In this document: positions 56,019 to 64,000 of the stretch, in pieces
Numbering within the stretch: the stretch's first letter is position 1
Layout of the letters: each line of letters opens with the position of its first letter
DNA from: Nitrobacteraceae bacterium AZCC 2146
GTDB lineage: Bacteria > Pseudomonadota > Alphaproteobacteria > Rhizobiales > Xanthobacteraceae
NCBI GenBank assembly: GCA_036924855.1
Contig: JBAGRP010000001.1
Location: 4,898,001-4,962,000, forward strand
Direction: 5' to 3'
Length of the DNA stretch: 64,000 nt
Program-made: the position numbers and the translations under genes
The notes under the pieces: model-generated
The model's input: the letters and a program-made list of their open reading frames with translations, nothing else
Database searches by the model: none
What the model was told of the DNA's origin: nothing

Positions 56019-59000
56019 ATCTTCTTTCTTCAGGTCACGCCCGAAGAGCGCATAGAGCGCCGGCAATACCAGCAGCGTCAGCAGCGTGGCGCTGATCAGC
56101 CCGCCGATCACCACGGTGGCGATCGGCCGCTGCACCTCGGCGCCGGTGCCGGTCGCCAGCGCCATCGGCACGAAGCCCAGTGACGCCACCAGCGCCGTCA
56201 TCGCCACCGGCCGCAGCCGCGTCAGCGCGCCTTCGAAAATCGCCGCCAGCCGGTCGCGGCCGTCGGCCATCAACTGCCTGACGTAAGTCAGCATCACCAG
56301 ACCGTTCAGCACCGCGATGCCCGACAGCGCGATGAATCCCACCGCCGCCGAGACCGAAAATGGAATCCCGCGCAGCCACAGCGCCAGCACGCCGCCGGTC
56401 AGCGCCAGCGGTACCGCGCTGAACACCAGCAGTGCATCGCGCGCCGAGCCCAGCGCGCTCATCAGCAGCAGGAAGATCAGCACGAAGCAGGCCGGCACCA
56501 CCATAGCGAGCCGTTCGCGCGCCGCCGCCAGGTTCTCGAACTGGCCACCCCACGTCATCCAATAGCCGGCTGGCAGTTTGACCTGTGTGTCGATCGCCGC
56601 CCGCGCCTCGTTGGCGACGGAAGCAATGTCGCGGTCGCGGACATTGGCCGTGACAACGACGCGGCGTTTGCCGTTCTCGCGGCTGATCAGGTTCGGGCCT
56701 TCGCTGAAGTTGAACGATGCGAGCTGGCCGAGCGGCACGGTCGCAGGGGTCGCACCGGCCAGCGGCAATGACACCGGCAAGTTTCTCAGCGCATCGAGAT
56801 CGTCGCGGATGGTATCCGGCAATCGCACCACGATAGCGTAGTGCCGATCGCCTTCGAAAACGGAGCCAGCGCCGCGGCCGCCGATCGCGGTGCCTATCAC
56901 CTCGTGCACCGTCGCGAGGCTGAGGCCGCGTCGCGCGATCTCGGCCTTGTCCACGGCGATGTCGAGGATCGACAGTCCGCTGGCCTGCTCGACCTTGACG
57001 TCGACCGCACCTTTGGTCGCGCGCAGGATCGCGGCCGCCTGATTGGCGGCTTGCAGCAGCGGCTCGAATTCATCGCCGAATACTTTCACCGCGAGATCGC
57101 CGCGCACGCCGGCGATCAACTCGTTGAAGCGCATCTGGATCGGCTGGGTGAATTCATACTGGTTGCCCGGCACTTGCGCGACGGCGGCTTCGATCTGCTT
57201 GAGCAATGCGTCCTTCGTCAGCTTGGGATCGGGCCACTGCGCCTGTGGCTTGAGAATGATGAAAGTGTCCGAGGCATTCGGCGGCATCGGGTCCGATGCC
57301 ATCTCGGCGGTACCGGTCTTGGAGAACACCAGGGCAACCTGCGGCAGTTTCGCGATCGCCTTCTCGACATCGAACTGCATCGCTTGCGACTGGGGCAGGC
57401 TGGTGCTGGGAATCCGCAGCGCGTGCATGGCGATGTTCTTCTCGTCCAGCGTCGGGATGAACTCCTGCCCGAGCCGCGCGAACAGCAGCAGAGCGAGCCC
57501 GAACAGCGCGACGGCGCCGATGATCGACGCCACCGGGCGCCTGATCGTGCGTGTTAGCGTCGGTGCGTAGATTTTCTTCAGCCAGCGCACCGCGGCGTTG
57601 TCGCCCTCGCTGACGCGGCCGGTGACCAGGATTGCGATCATTGCCGGCACGAAGGTCAGCGACAGCACGAAGGCGGCGGCCAGCGCCAGCAGCACCGTCA
57701 GCGCCATCGGCTGGAACATTTTTCCCTCGACGCCAGTGAAAGTGAGCAGCGGCACGTAGACCAGCATGATGATGGCCTGGCCGTAGACGCTGGGCCCGAT
57801 CATTTCCTCCGCGGCCTTTTGCACAGTCTGCAGCCGTTCGGACAGCGACAGTGCTCGCCCCGTCGCCTGCTGCTTTTCGGCGAGATGCCGCAACGCGTTT
57901 TCCGCAATGATCACCGCGCCATCGACGATCAGGCCGAAATCCAGTGCGCCGAGGCTCATCAAATTGGCGCTGATCCGGCCCTGCAGCATGCCGGCCGCGG
58001 TCATCAGCATCGCCACCGGGATCACCAGCGCTGCGATCAGCGCCGCGCGAAAATTGCCGAGCAGCACGAACAGCACCAGGATCACCAGCAGCGCGCCTTC
58101 GCCGAGATTGGTGGCGACGGTGCGTACCGTGGAATCCACCAGCTGCGTGCGATCAAGCACGGCGGTGACCTCGATGCCCGCAGGCAGCGCGCGGCGCACC
58201 TGCGCGAGCCGAGCATCCACGGCAGCCGCCACGGTGCGGCTGTTGCTGCCGATCAGCATCAGCGCGGTGCCGATCACCACTTCATGGCCGTCCGCACTGG
58301 CACTGCCGGTGCGAATCTCGCCGCCGATTTCGACCTCAGCGATGTCGCTGACGCGCACGGGCACCGAACCGCGCGTGCTGATCACGACGTTGCCGATGTC
58401 AGTAACGTCTTCCAGCCGCCCGCCGGACCTGACCACGATGCCTTCGCCGTTGCGTTCGATCACGCTGGCACCGCGGCTGACATTGTTGGCCTCGATGCCG
58501 CGAACGATGTCGCCGAATGACAGCCCCAGCGCGACGAGCTTCTGCGGATTGGGCTGCACCTGGTACTGCTTCACGTAGCCGCCGATGGAATCGACGCCGG
58601 CCACGCCGGGGACGCTCCGAATCTGCGGCCGGATGATCCAGTCCTGCACCGTGCGCAGGTAAGCGGCGCGCGCGATGTCGGTGTTGAGCCTCTCGCCTTC
58701 CGGCGTCACATAGATGCCTTGCGCCGATGGCGCGAAGGCGATCGACCACATGTAGATTTCGCCGAGCCCGGTGGAGATCGGCCCCATCTTCGGATCGACG
58801 CCCTCGGGCAGGCTGGCGCGCAGTTCGATCAGCCGTTCGCTGACCTGCTGCCGCGCGAAGTAGATGTCCGTCCGGTCGGTGAAGACGGCGGTGACCTGCG
58901 AAAAGCCGTTGCGCGAGATCGAGCGTGTGCTTTCCAGTCCGGCGATGCCGGCCAGCGCGGTCTCGATCCGCAGCGTCACCTGCTTTTCGATCTCGGCGGG

Positions 59001-59171
59001 CGACAGCGCCGGCGCGGTCGTATTCACCTGCACCTGCGTGTTGGTGATATCCGGAACGGCGTCGATGGGCAGCCGCGTCAACGACCAGGCACCGAACAGG
59101 ACAGCACCGAGGCTGAGCAGCACGACGATCCAGCGGCGCTGGATCGAGAGAGCGAGAATGCGGCTAATCAT
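55974..59171 (-). CDS. czcA: CzcA/CusA-type heavy-metal RND efflux pump
   Basis: The 1065-residue RND protein has 12 helices and two large periplasmic loops. The fourth-helix motif LDFGLIVDGAVIIAENALRHL matches the CzcA-type (HME1, Zn/Co/Cd) DFGxIVDGAV signature rather than CusA's. The N-terminus MISRILALSIQRRWIVVLL is standard. It works with the periplasmic adaptor 8 bp upstream; no outer-membrane factor gene is seen. The last 14-15 residues (VVPASELASASRGP) are encoded by a palindromic repeat, not by family sequence. Confidence 0.93.
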   Translation of the reverse strand: MISRILALSIQRRWIVVLLSLGAVLFGAWSLTRLPIDAVPDITNTQVQVNTTAPALSPAEIEKQVTLRIETALAGIAGLESTRSISRNGFSQVTAVFTDRTDIYFARQQVSERLIELRASLPEGVDPKMGPISTGLGEIYMWSIAFAPSAQGIYVTPEGERLNTDIARAAYLRTVQDWIIRPQIRSVPGVAGVDSIGGYVKQYQVQPNPQKLVALGLSFGDIVRGIEANNVSRGASVIERNGEGIVVRSGGRLEDVTDIGNVVISTRGSVPVRVSDIAEVEIGGEIRTGSASADGHEVVIGTALMLIGSNSRTVAAAVDARLAQVRRALPAGIEVTAVLDRTQLVDSTVRTVATNLGEGALLVILVLFVLLGNFRAALIAALVIPVAMLMTAAGMLQGRISANLMSLGALDFGLIVDGAVIIAENALRHLAEKQQATGRALSLSERLQTVQKAAEEMIGPSVYGQAIIMLVYVPLLTFTGVEGKMFQPMALTVLLALAAAFVLSLTFVPAMIAILVTGRVSEGDNAAVRWLKKIYAPTLTRTIRRPVASIIGAVALFGLALLLFARLGQEFIPTLDEKNIAMHALRIPSTSLPQSQAMQFDVEKAIAKLPQVALVFSKTGTAEMASDPMPPNASDTFIILKPQAQWPDPKLTKDALLKQIEAAVAQVPGNQYEFTQPIQMRFNELIAGVRGDLAVKVFGDEFEPLLQAANQAAAILRATKGAVDVKVEQASGLSILDIAVDKAEIARRGLSLATVHEVIGTAIGGRGAGSVFEGDRHYAIVVRLPDTIRDDLDALRNLPVSLPLAGATPATVPLGQLASFNFSEGPNLISRENGKRRVVVTANVRDRDIASVANEARAAIDTQVKLPAGYWMTWGGQFENLAAARERLAMVVPACFVLIFLLLMSALGSARDALLVFSAVPLALTGGVLALWLRGIPFSVSAAVGFIALSGIAVLNGLVMLTYVRQLMADGRDRLAAIFEGALTRLRPVAMTALVASLGFVPMALATGTGAEVQRPIATVVIGGLISATLLTLLVLPALYALFGRDLKKEDVVPASELASASRGP

Positions 59172-59179
59172 CTGATGTC

Positions 59180-60337
59180 CTAGTGCTGGTGCTCGACCGC
59201 GGCCTTGCCGAGGTCAGCCTTGAGGACGAAGGTATTGGCGGTGGCGATTTGCTCGCCGGCCTTCAGGCCCGCGGTCACTTCGGCGACGCGGCCATCCTGC
59301 CGGCCGAGCGAGACCTTGCGCGCTTCGAAACCCTCGTCTGTGCGGACGAAGACCACGTTGTCGCGCTCCAGGGTCTGCAGCGCCGACTTCGGCACCGCGA
59401 GGTTCGCGAGTGTCTGGTCGATCGGGATTTCCGCCGACACGAACGCTCCCGGCCGCCAGACCCGCGCGGCATTGTCGACCGACGCGACCACGCGCGCCGA
59501 GCGGGTGTCCTTGTCGAGCAGTGGACTGATGAACATGATGGTGGCGGGCGACGGCGCGCCGCCCGACGTAATGCTGATGGGCTGGCCTTCGCGGATATGT
59601 CCGAGATCGGCGGGCGCCACCGCGAACTCGGCCCAGACCACGCTGAGATCGACGATCACGAACAGCTCGCTTTCCTGGCCCTCGCGGCCGACCAGCGAGC
59701 CCAGTTCGACGCGACGCTCGGCGACGCGGCCAGAAATTGGCGCGCGCAGCTCCTGCCGGCGCAGCGTTTCCACCGGCTGCTGTGGCAACGCCTCGATCTG
59801 TTCGGCGTTGAGGCTGAGCGCGAACAGTTTCTGCCGCGACAGTTCAAGCTTGATGCGGGCATCCTCGAAGGTGGTGCGCGCGCGCAGGAAGTCGTTCTCG
59901 CTGAGCACCTTGCCGTCCCACAGCGATCTCGATCGGTTGAACAGGGTCTGCTGCAGGTCGAACACCAGCCGTGCGGCGAGATATTCGCTTTTGGCGTCGG
60001 CAACCTCGCGGCTTTCGATCACCGCGACGACCTCGCCGGCCACCACGGTGTCGCCGAGCCGCTTGCGCAGCTCCGCGACGGTGCCGAGCAGCCGCACCGC
60101 GACGCGGGCGATGTGATCGCCGCTCGGCACGATCGAGCCGGGAACGGTGATGCGCTTGCCGAGCACGCCGCCGCGGACGTCTTCGACCGCGAATTTCCCG
60201 GTCTCGATCTGTGCGGCGCTGAGCTTCACCAGCGCTTCGTCGTGATGCTCCGTCTTCGCGCCTGGCTTCTCGTCATGCGCGCGCAGCGGCGCGGCGCCGA
60301 GCGCCACCGCGGCTGCCAGCCATAAAATCCTGATCAT
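59180..60337 (-). CDS. czcB: CzcB-like periplasmic adaptor (membrane fusion protein)
   Basis: The 385-residue protein has a signal peptide (ILWLAAAVALGAAPLRA) followed by a His-rich mature start (HDEKPGAKTEHHDEA) and a C-terminal EHQH, possible metal contacts. HlyD-type lipoyl, alpha-hairpin (SEYLAARLVFDLQQTLFNRS) and beta-barrel domains follow (RRQELRAPISGRVAERRVELGSLV; ITSGGAPSPATIMFISPLLD). It bridges the RND pump to an outer-membrane channel. Confidence 0.92.
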   Translation of the reverse strand: MIRILWLAAAVALGAAPLRAHDEKPGAKTEHHDEALVKLSAAQIETGKFAVEDVRGGVLGKRITVPGSIVPSGDHIARVAVRLLGTVAELRKRLGDTVVAGEVVAVIESREVADAKSEYLAARLVFDLQQTLFNRSRSLWDGKVLSENDFLRARTTFEDARIKLELSRQKLFALSLNAEQIEALPQQPVETLRRQELRAPISGRVAERRVELGSLVGREGQESELFVIVDLSVVWAEFAVAPADLGHIREGQPISITSGGAPSPATIMFISPLLDKDTRSARVVASVDNAARVWRPGAFVSAEIPIDQTLANLAVPKSALQTLERDNVVFVRTDEGFEARKVSLGRQDGRVAEVTAGLKAGEQIATANTFVLKADLGKAAVEHQH

Positions 60338-60460
60338 GAAAGTTCATCCCGCACCGGGCGAGTGCCCGTGCTGTGCCAACCAAATTGTCCATGCGTGCAG
60401 GCTGCCGCGCTGTCGAAATGACAACGGGCATGCCTTGGGCCTCAACAGGCCGCAGGGAGG

Positions 60461-60829
60461 TCAGGCGCGGGGTGGCTTGAACAGCGGCAGGCCGGCGAGC
60501 GAGGTGGGGGTCTGGTCTCCCGCGAACACGGGCGCGCGGAGCGGCAGATCGGCCGGCGAAGTGACGATGGTTACCGCCTGCGCGGTGACATGCGAGAGGC
60601 AGTGGCCGCTATGCGCAGGCAATTGCTCGTCGGGCAAATCTGGTGGTGTGCCCGTGTGGTTCGTCATGGTCACAGCAGGCGAATCGGCGCTGGCAAAAGC
60701 GAGGCCGCAATTGGCACAGTGGATCAGCGACAGCAGCAGGCCGAACGTCAGCGCCAGCACGAACGGCAGCCGCCGTAGTCGGCCTCCGAACCCTGATATC
60801 TTCGCGCTGTGATCAGCCTGCGTCATCAT
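60461..60829 (-). CDS. Small secreted His/Cys protein in the metal-efflux cluster
   Basis: The 122-residue protein has a signal-anchor (LPFVLALTFGLLLSLIHCANCGLAF) with CxxC just after the hydrophobic core. A mature part contains HSGHCLSHV, another Cys/His site, and a Pro-rich end. It stands between the CDF exporter and czcB on the same strand, which suggests a periplasmic metal-binding or sensing role, comparable to CnrX/CzcI-type accessory proteins, though I see no homology to them. Confidence 0.7.
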   Translation of the reverse strand: MMTQADHSAKISGFGGRLRRLPFVLALTFGLLLSLIHCANCGLAFASADSPAVTMTNHTGTPPDLPDEQLPAHSGHCLSHVTAQAVTIVTSPADLPLRAPVFAGDQTPTSLAGLPLFKPPRA

Positions 60830-60871
60830 GCCTTCAGTGAACTTTGTCGGTGCGGCGTTTTCAAGGTTTGA

Positions 60872-61840
60872 TCAGACCACCTGATCCGGCGCCAGCGAAC
60901 ATGGTGACGCAGGCGAGGTCTCGACCTGGATGGTGGCGTGCTCGATGCCGAAATTACGCTTCAGCCGATGCGCGACGTCCATCAGATAGGCGTCGCCGGG
61001 CGGGCCGGCGGGGATCACCATGTGGCAGGTCAGTGCAATCTCGGTGGTGCTCATCGGCCAGATGTGCAGGTCGTGGACCTGCGCCACGCCGCTGCATTGT
61101 TCGAGATAGCTTCGCACGGCGGCGGGATCGATGCCCCGCGGCACCGCGTTCAGCGACATCGCGGTCGAATCGCGCAGCAGGCCCCAGGTGCCCCAGACGA
61201 TCAGCGCGCTGATCAGCAGGCTGGTGACGGGATCGAGCCACGTCCAGCCGGTACAGAGGATCACGAGGCCCGCCAGCACCACGCCAGCCGACACCGCGGC
61301 ATCGGCGACCATGTGCAGATAGGCGCCGCGGATGTTGAGGTCGCCCTTGCGGCCCGACGCGAACAGCCAGGCGGTGACGCCGTTGATGGCGATGCCGATG
61401 GTCGCCACCACCATCACGGTGACGCCGGCGACCGGCTCCGGATTGAACAGCCGCAAGATCGCCTGCCAGCCGATCGCGCCGACCGCCACCAGCAGGAATA
61501 CGGCGTTGAACAAAGCGGCGAGGATCGAGGAGCCCTTCAGCCCATAGGTAAAGCGCGGCGTCGGCGCGCGCTGCGACAGGGTTGCCGCCGTCCAGGCCGC
61601 GACAAGGCCGAGGACGTCCGACAGATTGTGCCCGGCGTCGGCGACCAGCGCCATTGAACCGCTGGTAAAGCCGTAGATGGTCTCGACCACAACGAAGGCG
61701 CTGTTGAGGCCGATGCCGATAGCGAATGCCATGCCGAAATTTGCGGGCGCATGGACGTGACCGCTGGGGCCATGCGTGTGGCCGGCGTGATCGTGATGAT
61801 CGTGGTCATGGCCGTCGTGATCGTGGTGCGAATGGTCCAT
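60872..61840 (-). CDS. Cation diffusion facilitator (CzcD/ZitB-like)
   Basis: The 322-residue exporter starts with a histidine- and aspartate-rich tail (SHHDHDGHDHDHHDHAGHTHG). Six helices follow, with the zinc-site motifs SGSMALVADAGHNLSDV (helix 2) and HMVADAAVSAGVV (helix 5), then a C-terminal cytoplasmic domain with VHDLHIWPMSTTEIALTCHMV. It moves Zn2+ or related divalent cations out of the cytoplasm in exchange for protons and could feed the periplasmic czcAB pump. Confidence 0.93.
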   Translation of the reverse strand: MDHSHHDHDGHDHDHHDHAGHTHGPSGHVHAPANFGMAFAIGIGLNSAFVVVETIYGFTSGSMALVADAGHNLSDVLGLVAAWTAATLSQRAPTPRFTYGLKGSSILAALFNAVFLLVAVGAIGWQAILRLFNPEPVAGVTVMVVATIGIAINGVTAWLFASGRKGDLNIRGAYLHMVADAAVSAGVVLAGLVILCTGWTWLDPVTSLLISALIVWGTWGLLRDSTAMSLNAVPRGIDPAAVRSYLEQCSGVAQVHDLHIWPMSTTEIALTCHMVIPAGPPGDAYLMDVAHRLKRNFGIEHATIQVETSPASPCSLAPDQVV

Positions 61841-61910
61841 CGAATGCTCAATGCGAAGCGGCGCGTCTCCGCATAAATCGCAAAATGAAATCGAATACTA
61901 TTACGATGCG

Positions 61911-62759
61911 TTACAGCAGGCTGATGACAAACCGGCTGCCGACGATGAACAGGTAGACGCCGAATGCGGCTTCCAGCGTGCGTTTCGACATCGCATGGGC
62001 GGCCCTGACGCCGAGCGGGGCGATCATCAGGCTGGTAGGCATCACCAGCACCGCGCCGATCAGCGAAACATAACCGATGGCAAACGGCACTTGCAGCGCG
62101 ACGACGTCCGGGAACCGCGCCGCCGCCGGCCAGCCGGCATAGACATAGCCGATGGCGCCGGGGATCGAGATCAGCACCGCCAGCGCCGAGGAGGTCGCAA
62201 CCGACTGATGGATCGGCCGGCCGTAGAAGGTCATCAGCAGGTTCGAGAACAGTCCGCCGCCGATCCCCATCAGGGTCGAGAGCAGGCCGACGAAAAATCC
62301 GTAGATCTTCATCAGCGTCCCGGCCGGCAGATCGTCGCCGAAGCGCCAGGTGTCCCGTGCCAGCAGCAGCCTTGCGGCGGCGGACCATGCGACCAGCACG
62401 AACACGATCTTGAACAGCCGCTCCGGCGCGTAGCGCGCGGTGATGCTGCCGAGGACAACGCCGACCAGCACCGGGATCCACCATTTGCGCAGGATCTCCA
62501 TGTCCACCGCGCCACGGGCATAGTGGGCACGGTACGAGCGGATCGAGGTCGGGATGATGATGGCCAGCGAGGTGCCGATGCACAGCGGCATCCGGACTTC
62601 CAGCGGGACGCCGGCGATCCGGAAGCATTCGTAGAACACCGGAACCAGGATGGCGCCGCCGCCGATCCCGAAAACGCCGGCGAGAAAGCCGGACAGGGCG
62701 CCCACCGCAATCAACAAGGCGGCCAGTTCGAGCAACTCGGTGACATCGAGTCCGGCCAT
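61911..62759 (-). CDS. TSUP family transporter (TauE/SafE-like)
   Basis: The 282-residue protein has about eight helices. Glycine-rich motifs GFLAGVFGIGGGAILVPVFYE and GLLSTLMGIGGGLFSNLLMTF are the duplicated TSUP signature. These export or import sulfite, sulfoacetate or other organic anions. It is the first gene of the minus-strand cluster, 70 bp upstream of the CDF gene; whether it belongs to metal resistance is unclear. Confidence 0.9.
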   Translation of the reverse strand: MAGLDVTELLELAALLIAVGALSGFLAGVFGIGGGAILVPVFYECFRIAGVPLEVRMPLCIGTSLAIIIPTSIRSYRAHYARGAVDMEILRKWWIPVLVGVVLGSITARYAPERLFKIVFVLVAWSAAARLLLARDTWRFGDDLPAGTLMKIYGFFVGLLSTLMGIGGGLFSNLLMTFYGRPIHQSVATSSALAVLISIPGAIGYVYAGWPAAARFPDVVALQVPFAIGYVSLIGAVLVMPTSLMIAPLGVRAAHAMSKRTLEAAFGVYLFIVGSRFVISLL

Positions 62760-62857
62760 GATCGTTCCCGCCCTGATTACTGCCCATCACCGCTTTCGCA
62801 GTCGTTCATGAATCGGGCTTCAGCGGTAACTGCCATCAGCGCGCGCCAAGGCTGTCA

Positions 62858-62902
62858 ATAGCTGCAAATGCAAGGCTCATTTGAAGCTATGAACGCGCGT
62901 TC
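62858..62902. promoter_or_regulatory. Stacked palindromes upstream of the sdhC promoter
   Basis: The arms 62858-62870 (atagctgcaaatg) and 62878-62890 (catttgaagctat) form a 13-bp inverted repeat with one mismatch around a 7-base spacer. Directly next to it is the perfect 12-bp palindrome gaacgcgcgttc (62891-62902). Both lie just upstream of the -35 box, where an activator or repressor would bind. Confidence 0.5.
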
Positions 62903-62921
62903 GTAAGATGCGATTTCGCGA

Positions 62922-62950
62922 TTGCACTGGCTGTTTCGAGTTCGTAAATA
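62922..62950 (+). promoter_or_regulatory. Candidate sigma-70 promoter of sdhCDA
   Basis: TTGCAC (62922-62927), 17-bp spacer, TAAATA (62945-62950), 63 bp upstream of the sdhC ATG. Confidence 0.55.
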
Positions 62951-63013
62951 GAATTGCTCTACGCGATCCCCAATCGGGCTCTTTCCCGCCCACCAACCTG
63001 TCAAAGTTGCTGA

Positions 63014-63412
63014 ATGACCGCCAGGATCGAACGCCCGCTTTCGCCACATCTGCAAGTCTACCGCTGGACCCTGACGATGGCGCTGTCCATCGTCCACCGT
63101 GCCACCGGCCTCGCACTGTATTTCGGCACGCTGCTGCTGGTCTGGTGGCTGATCGCCGCCGCCTCCGGCCCCGCCGCTTACGCCCATGTCCAGGCCTTCA
63201 CCGGTAGCATCCTCGGCCGCCTGATCGCCTTCGGCTACACTTGGGCGCTGATCCATCACATGCTGAGCGGCGTCCGCCACCTGATCTGGGATCTCGGCTA
63301 CGGCTTCAAGGCGTCTGAGCGGGAGTGGCTGACCTGGGCCGCGCTGATCGGTGGCATCGGCCTGACCATCCTGCTCTGGATCATTGCCTACGTGATCGGA
63401 GGCGGACGATGA
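63014..63412 (+). CDS. sdhC: Succinate dehydrogenase cytochrome b556 subunit
   Basis: The 132-residue SdhC starts IERPLSPHLQVYRWTLTMALSIVHRATGLALYFG, has three helices, and bears the haem-ligand histidine region LIHHMLSGVRHLIWDLGYG. It anchors complex II and binds quinone with SdhD. No Shine-Dalgarno is seen before the ATG. Its TGA overlaps the sdhD ATG. Confidence 0.95.
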   Translation: MTARIERPLSPHLQVYRWTLTMALSIVHRATGLALYFGTLLLVWWLIAAASGPAAYAHVQAFTGSILGRLIAFGYTWALIHHMLSGVRHLIWDLGYGFKASEREWLTWAALIGGIGLTILLWIIAYVIGGGR

Positions 63413-63816
63413 GCACGCCGAACTCAAATTCGCAGAAGTCGATGCGCACGCCGCTCGGCCGCGTCCGCGGTCTCGGCTCCTCGAACTCCGGCACCTCGGA
63501 TTTCTGGCGCCAGCGCCTCACCGCGGTGGCGATGATCCTGCTGATGATCCCGGTGATCGTGATCGTGATGTCGCTACTCGGCCGCAACCAGGCCGGCGCG
63601 GCGCAGATACTCGGTTCGCCGCTGGTCGCCATTATCATGTTGCTCTTCATCGTCGCCAGTGTCTGGCACATGAAGATCGGCATGCAGGTGGTGCTGGAAG
63701 ATTACGTTCATGACGAGAAGATCAAGCTGGTGGCGATCATGGCCAACAACTTCTTCTCGGCCGCCGTGGCGCTGGCTTCGATCTACGCCATCCTTAAACT
63801 TTCATCCGGAGTGTAG
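63409..63816 (+). CDS. sdhD: Succinate dehydrogenase membrane anchor subunit
   Basis: The 135-residue SdhD starts MSTPNSNSQKSMRTPLGRVRGLGSSNSGTSDFWRQRLTAVAMI, has three helices, and shows HMKIGMQVVLEDYVHDEKIKL with the haem/quinone histidine. The start ATG overlaps the sdhC stop (ATGA). The upstream open codons are the antiphase shadow of sdhC. Confidence 0.95.
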   Translation: MSTPNSNSQKSMRTPLGRVRGLGSSNSGTSDFWRQRLTAVAMILLMIPVIVIVMSLLGRNQAGAAQILGSPLVAIIMLLFIVASVWHMKIGMQVVLEDYVHDEKIKLVAIMANNFFSAAVALASIYAILKLSSGV

Positions 63817-63819
63817 CGC

Positions 63820-64000
63820 ATGGCCGTGAACGGCAATGGCGCAAACGGCGTTGGCGGATCTGCCACCAACGGCCACGCCTATCCCATCGAAGATCACACC
63901 TATGACGTCGTCGTGGTCGGTGCCGGCGGCGCCGGCCTGCGCGCGGTGGTCGGCTGCGGTGAAGCCGGTCTGCGCACCGCCTGCATCACCAAGGTGTTTC
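63820..64000 (+). CDS. sdhA: Succinate dehydrogenase flavoprotein subunit, 5' part
   Basis: Partial gene cut by the right edge; 60 residues are visible. After a Gly/Asn-rich start ([19 protein letters not shown]) comes the FAD-binding Rossmann motif [33 protein letters not shown], as in SdhA. It begins 3 bp after the sdhD stop and belongs to the sdhCDA(B) operon. Confidence 0.95.
   Translation, partial: MAVNGNGANGVGGSATNGHAYPIEDHTYDVVVVGAGGAGLRAVVGCGEAGLRTACITKVF

Overview
The window reads as a chromosomal segment of an alphaproteobacterium in the Bradyrhizobium / Rhodopseudomonas lineage. This rests on high GC content, the family make-up (a malonyl-CoA synthetase very like the Rhodopseudomonas palustris MatB I remember, DUF2794, ccmABCDG beside acnA, an Irr-type box) and several families of palindromic extragenic repeats typical of that lineage. 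No database was searched, so the assignment is by recognition only.

Layout. 1-3.7 kb: the 3' end of an acyl-CoA dehydrogenase, an intact-ended but frameshifted IS701-family element (998-2453, CTAG duplication), a remnant of a second IS (IS5-like) and a lone SAM methyltransferase. 3.7-9.1 kb: mdh, sucC and sucD (TCA cycle), zapE and thpR. 9.3-16.3 kb: a TesA-like esterase divergent from an ABC/FtsX exporter pair, a Bax-inhibitor-1 protein, a GNAT acetyltransferase, a secreted intradiol dioxygenase and a DUF2794 protein. 16.4-16.6 kb: a candidate structured non-coding RNA with its own terminator. 16.8-23.5 kb: DUF1223, aconitase acnA, and the divergent cytochrome c maturation operon ccmABCDG. 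23.9-28.7 kb: a helix-hairpin-helix protein, yciB, ftsY, an RluA-type pseudouridine synthase, dapF and envelope proteins. 28.7-31.7 kb: SIMPL, MBL-fold, NmrA-like and HxlR genes. 31.9-37.7 kb: the ffh-rpsP-rimM-trmD-rplS translation/secretion cluster, split by a TetR/quinone-oxidoreductase pair. 38-50.4 kb: leuC, leuD, leuB and asd among small secreted proteins, a YcaQ-like glycosylase, a glycosyltransferase, a CoA-ester lyase and a beta carbonic anhydrase. 50.6-62.8 kb: an MFS transporter, a periplasmic molybdoenzyme with its cytochrome b, a fasciclin protein, matB, and a minus-strand heavy-metal efflux cluster (TSUP, CDF, small His/Cys protein, HlyD, CzcA). 63-64 kb: the start of sdhCDA.

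Functional themes are the TCA cycle (mdh, sucCD, acnA, sdhCDA), leucine and lysine/threonine pathway enzymes, ribosome and SRP biogenesis, cytochrome c assembly and metal efflux. The least explained signals are non-coding: a 6S-like RNA candidate at 16450-16621, an Irr/ICE-like box between acnA and ccmA, a GntR-like palindrome upstream of sucC, stacked palindromes at the sdhC promoter, and mobile palindromic repeats that have been recruited as the C-terminus of one protein and the ribosome binding site of another gene.
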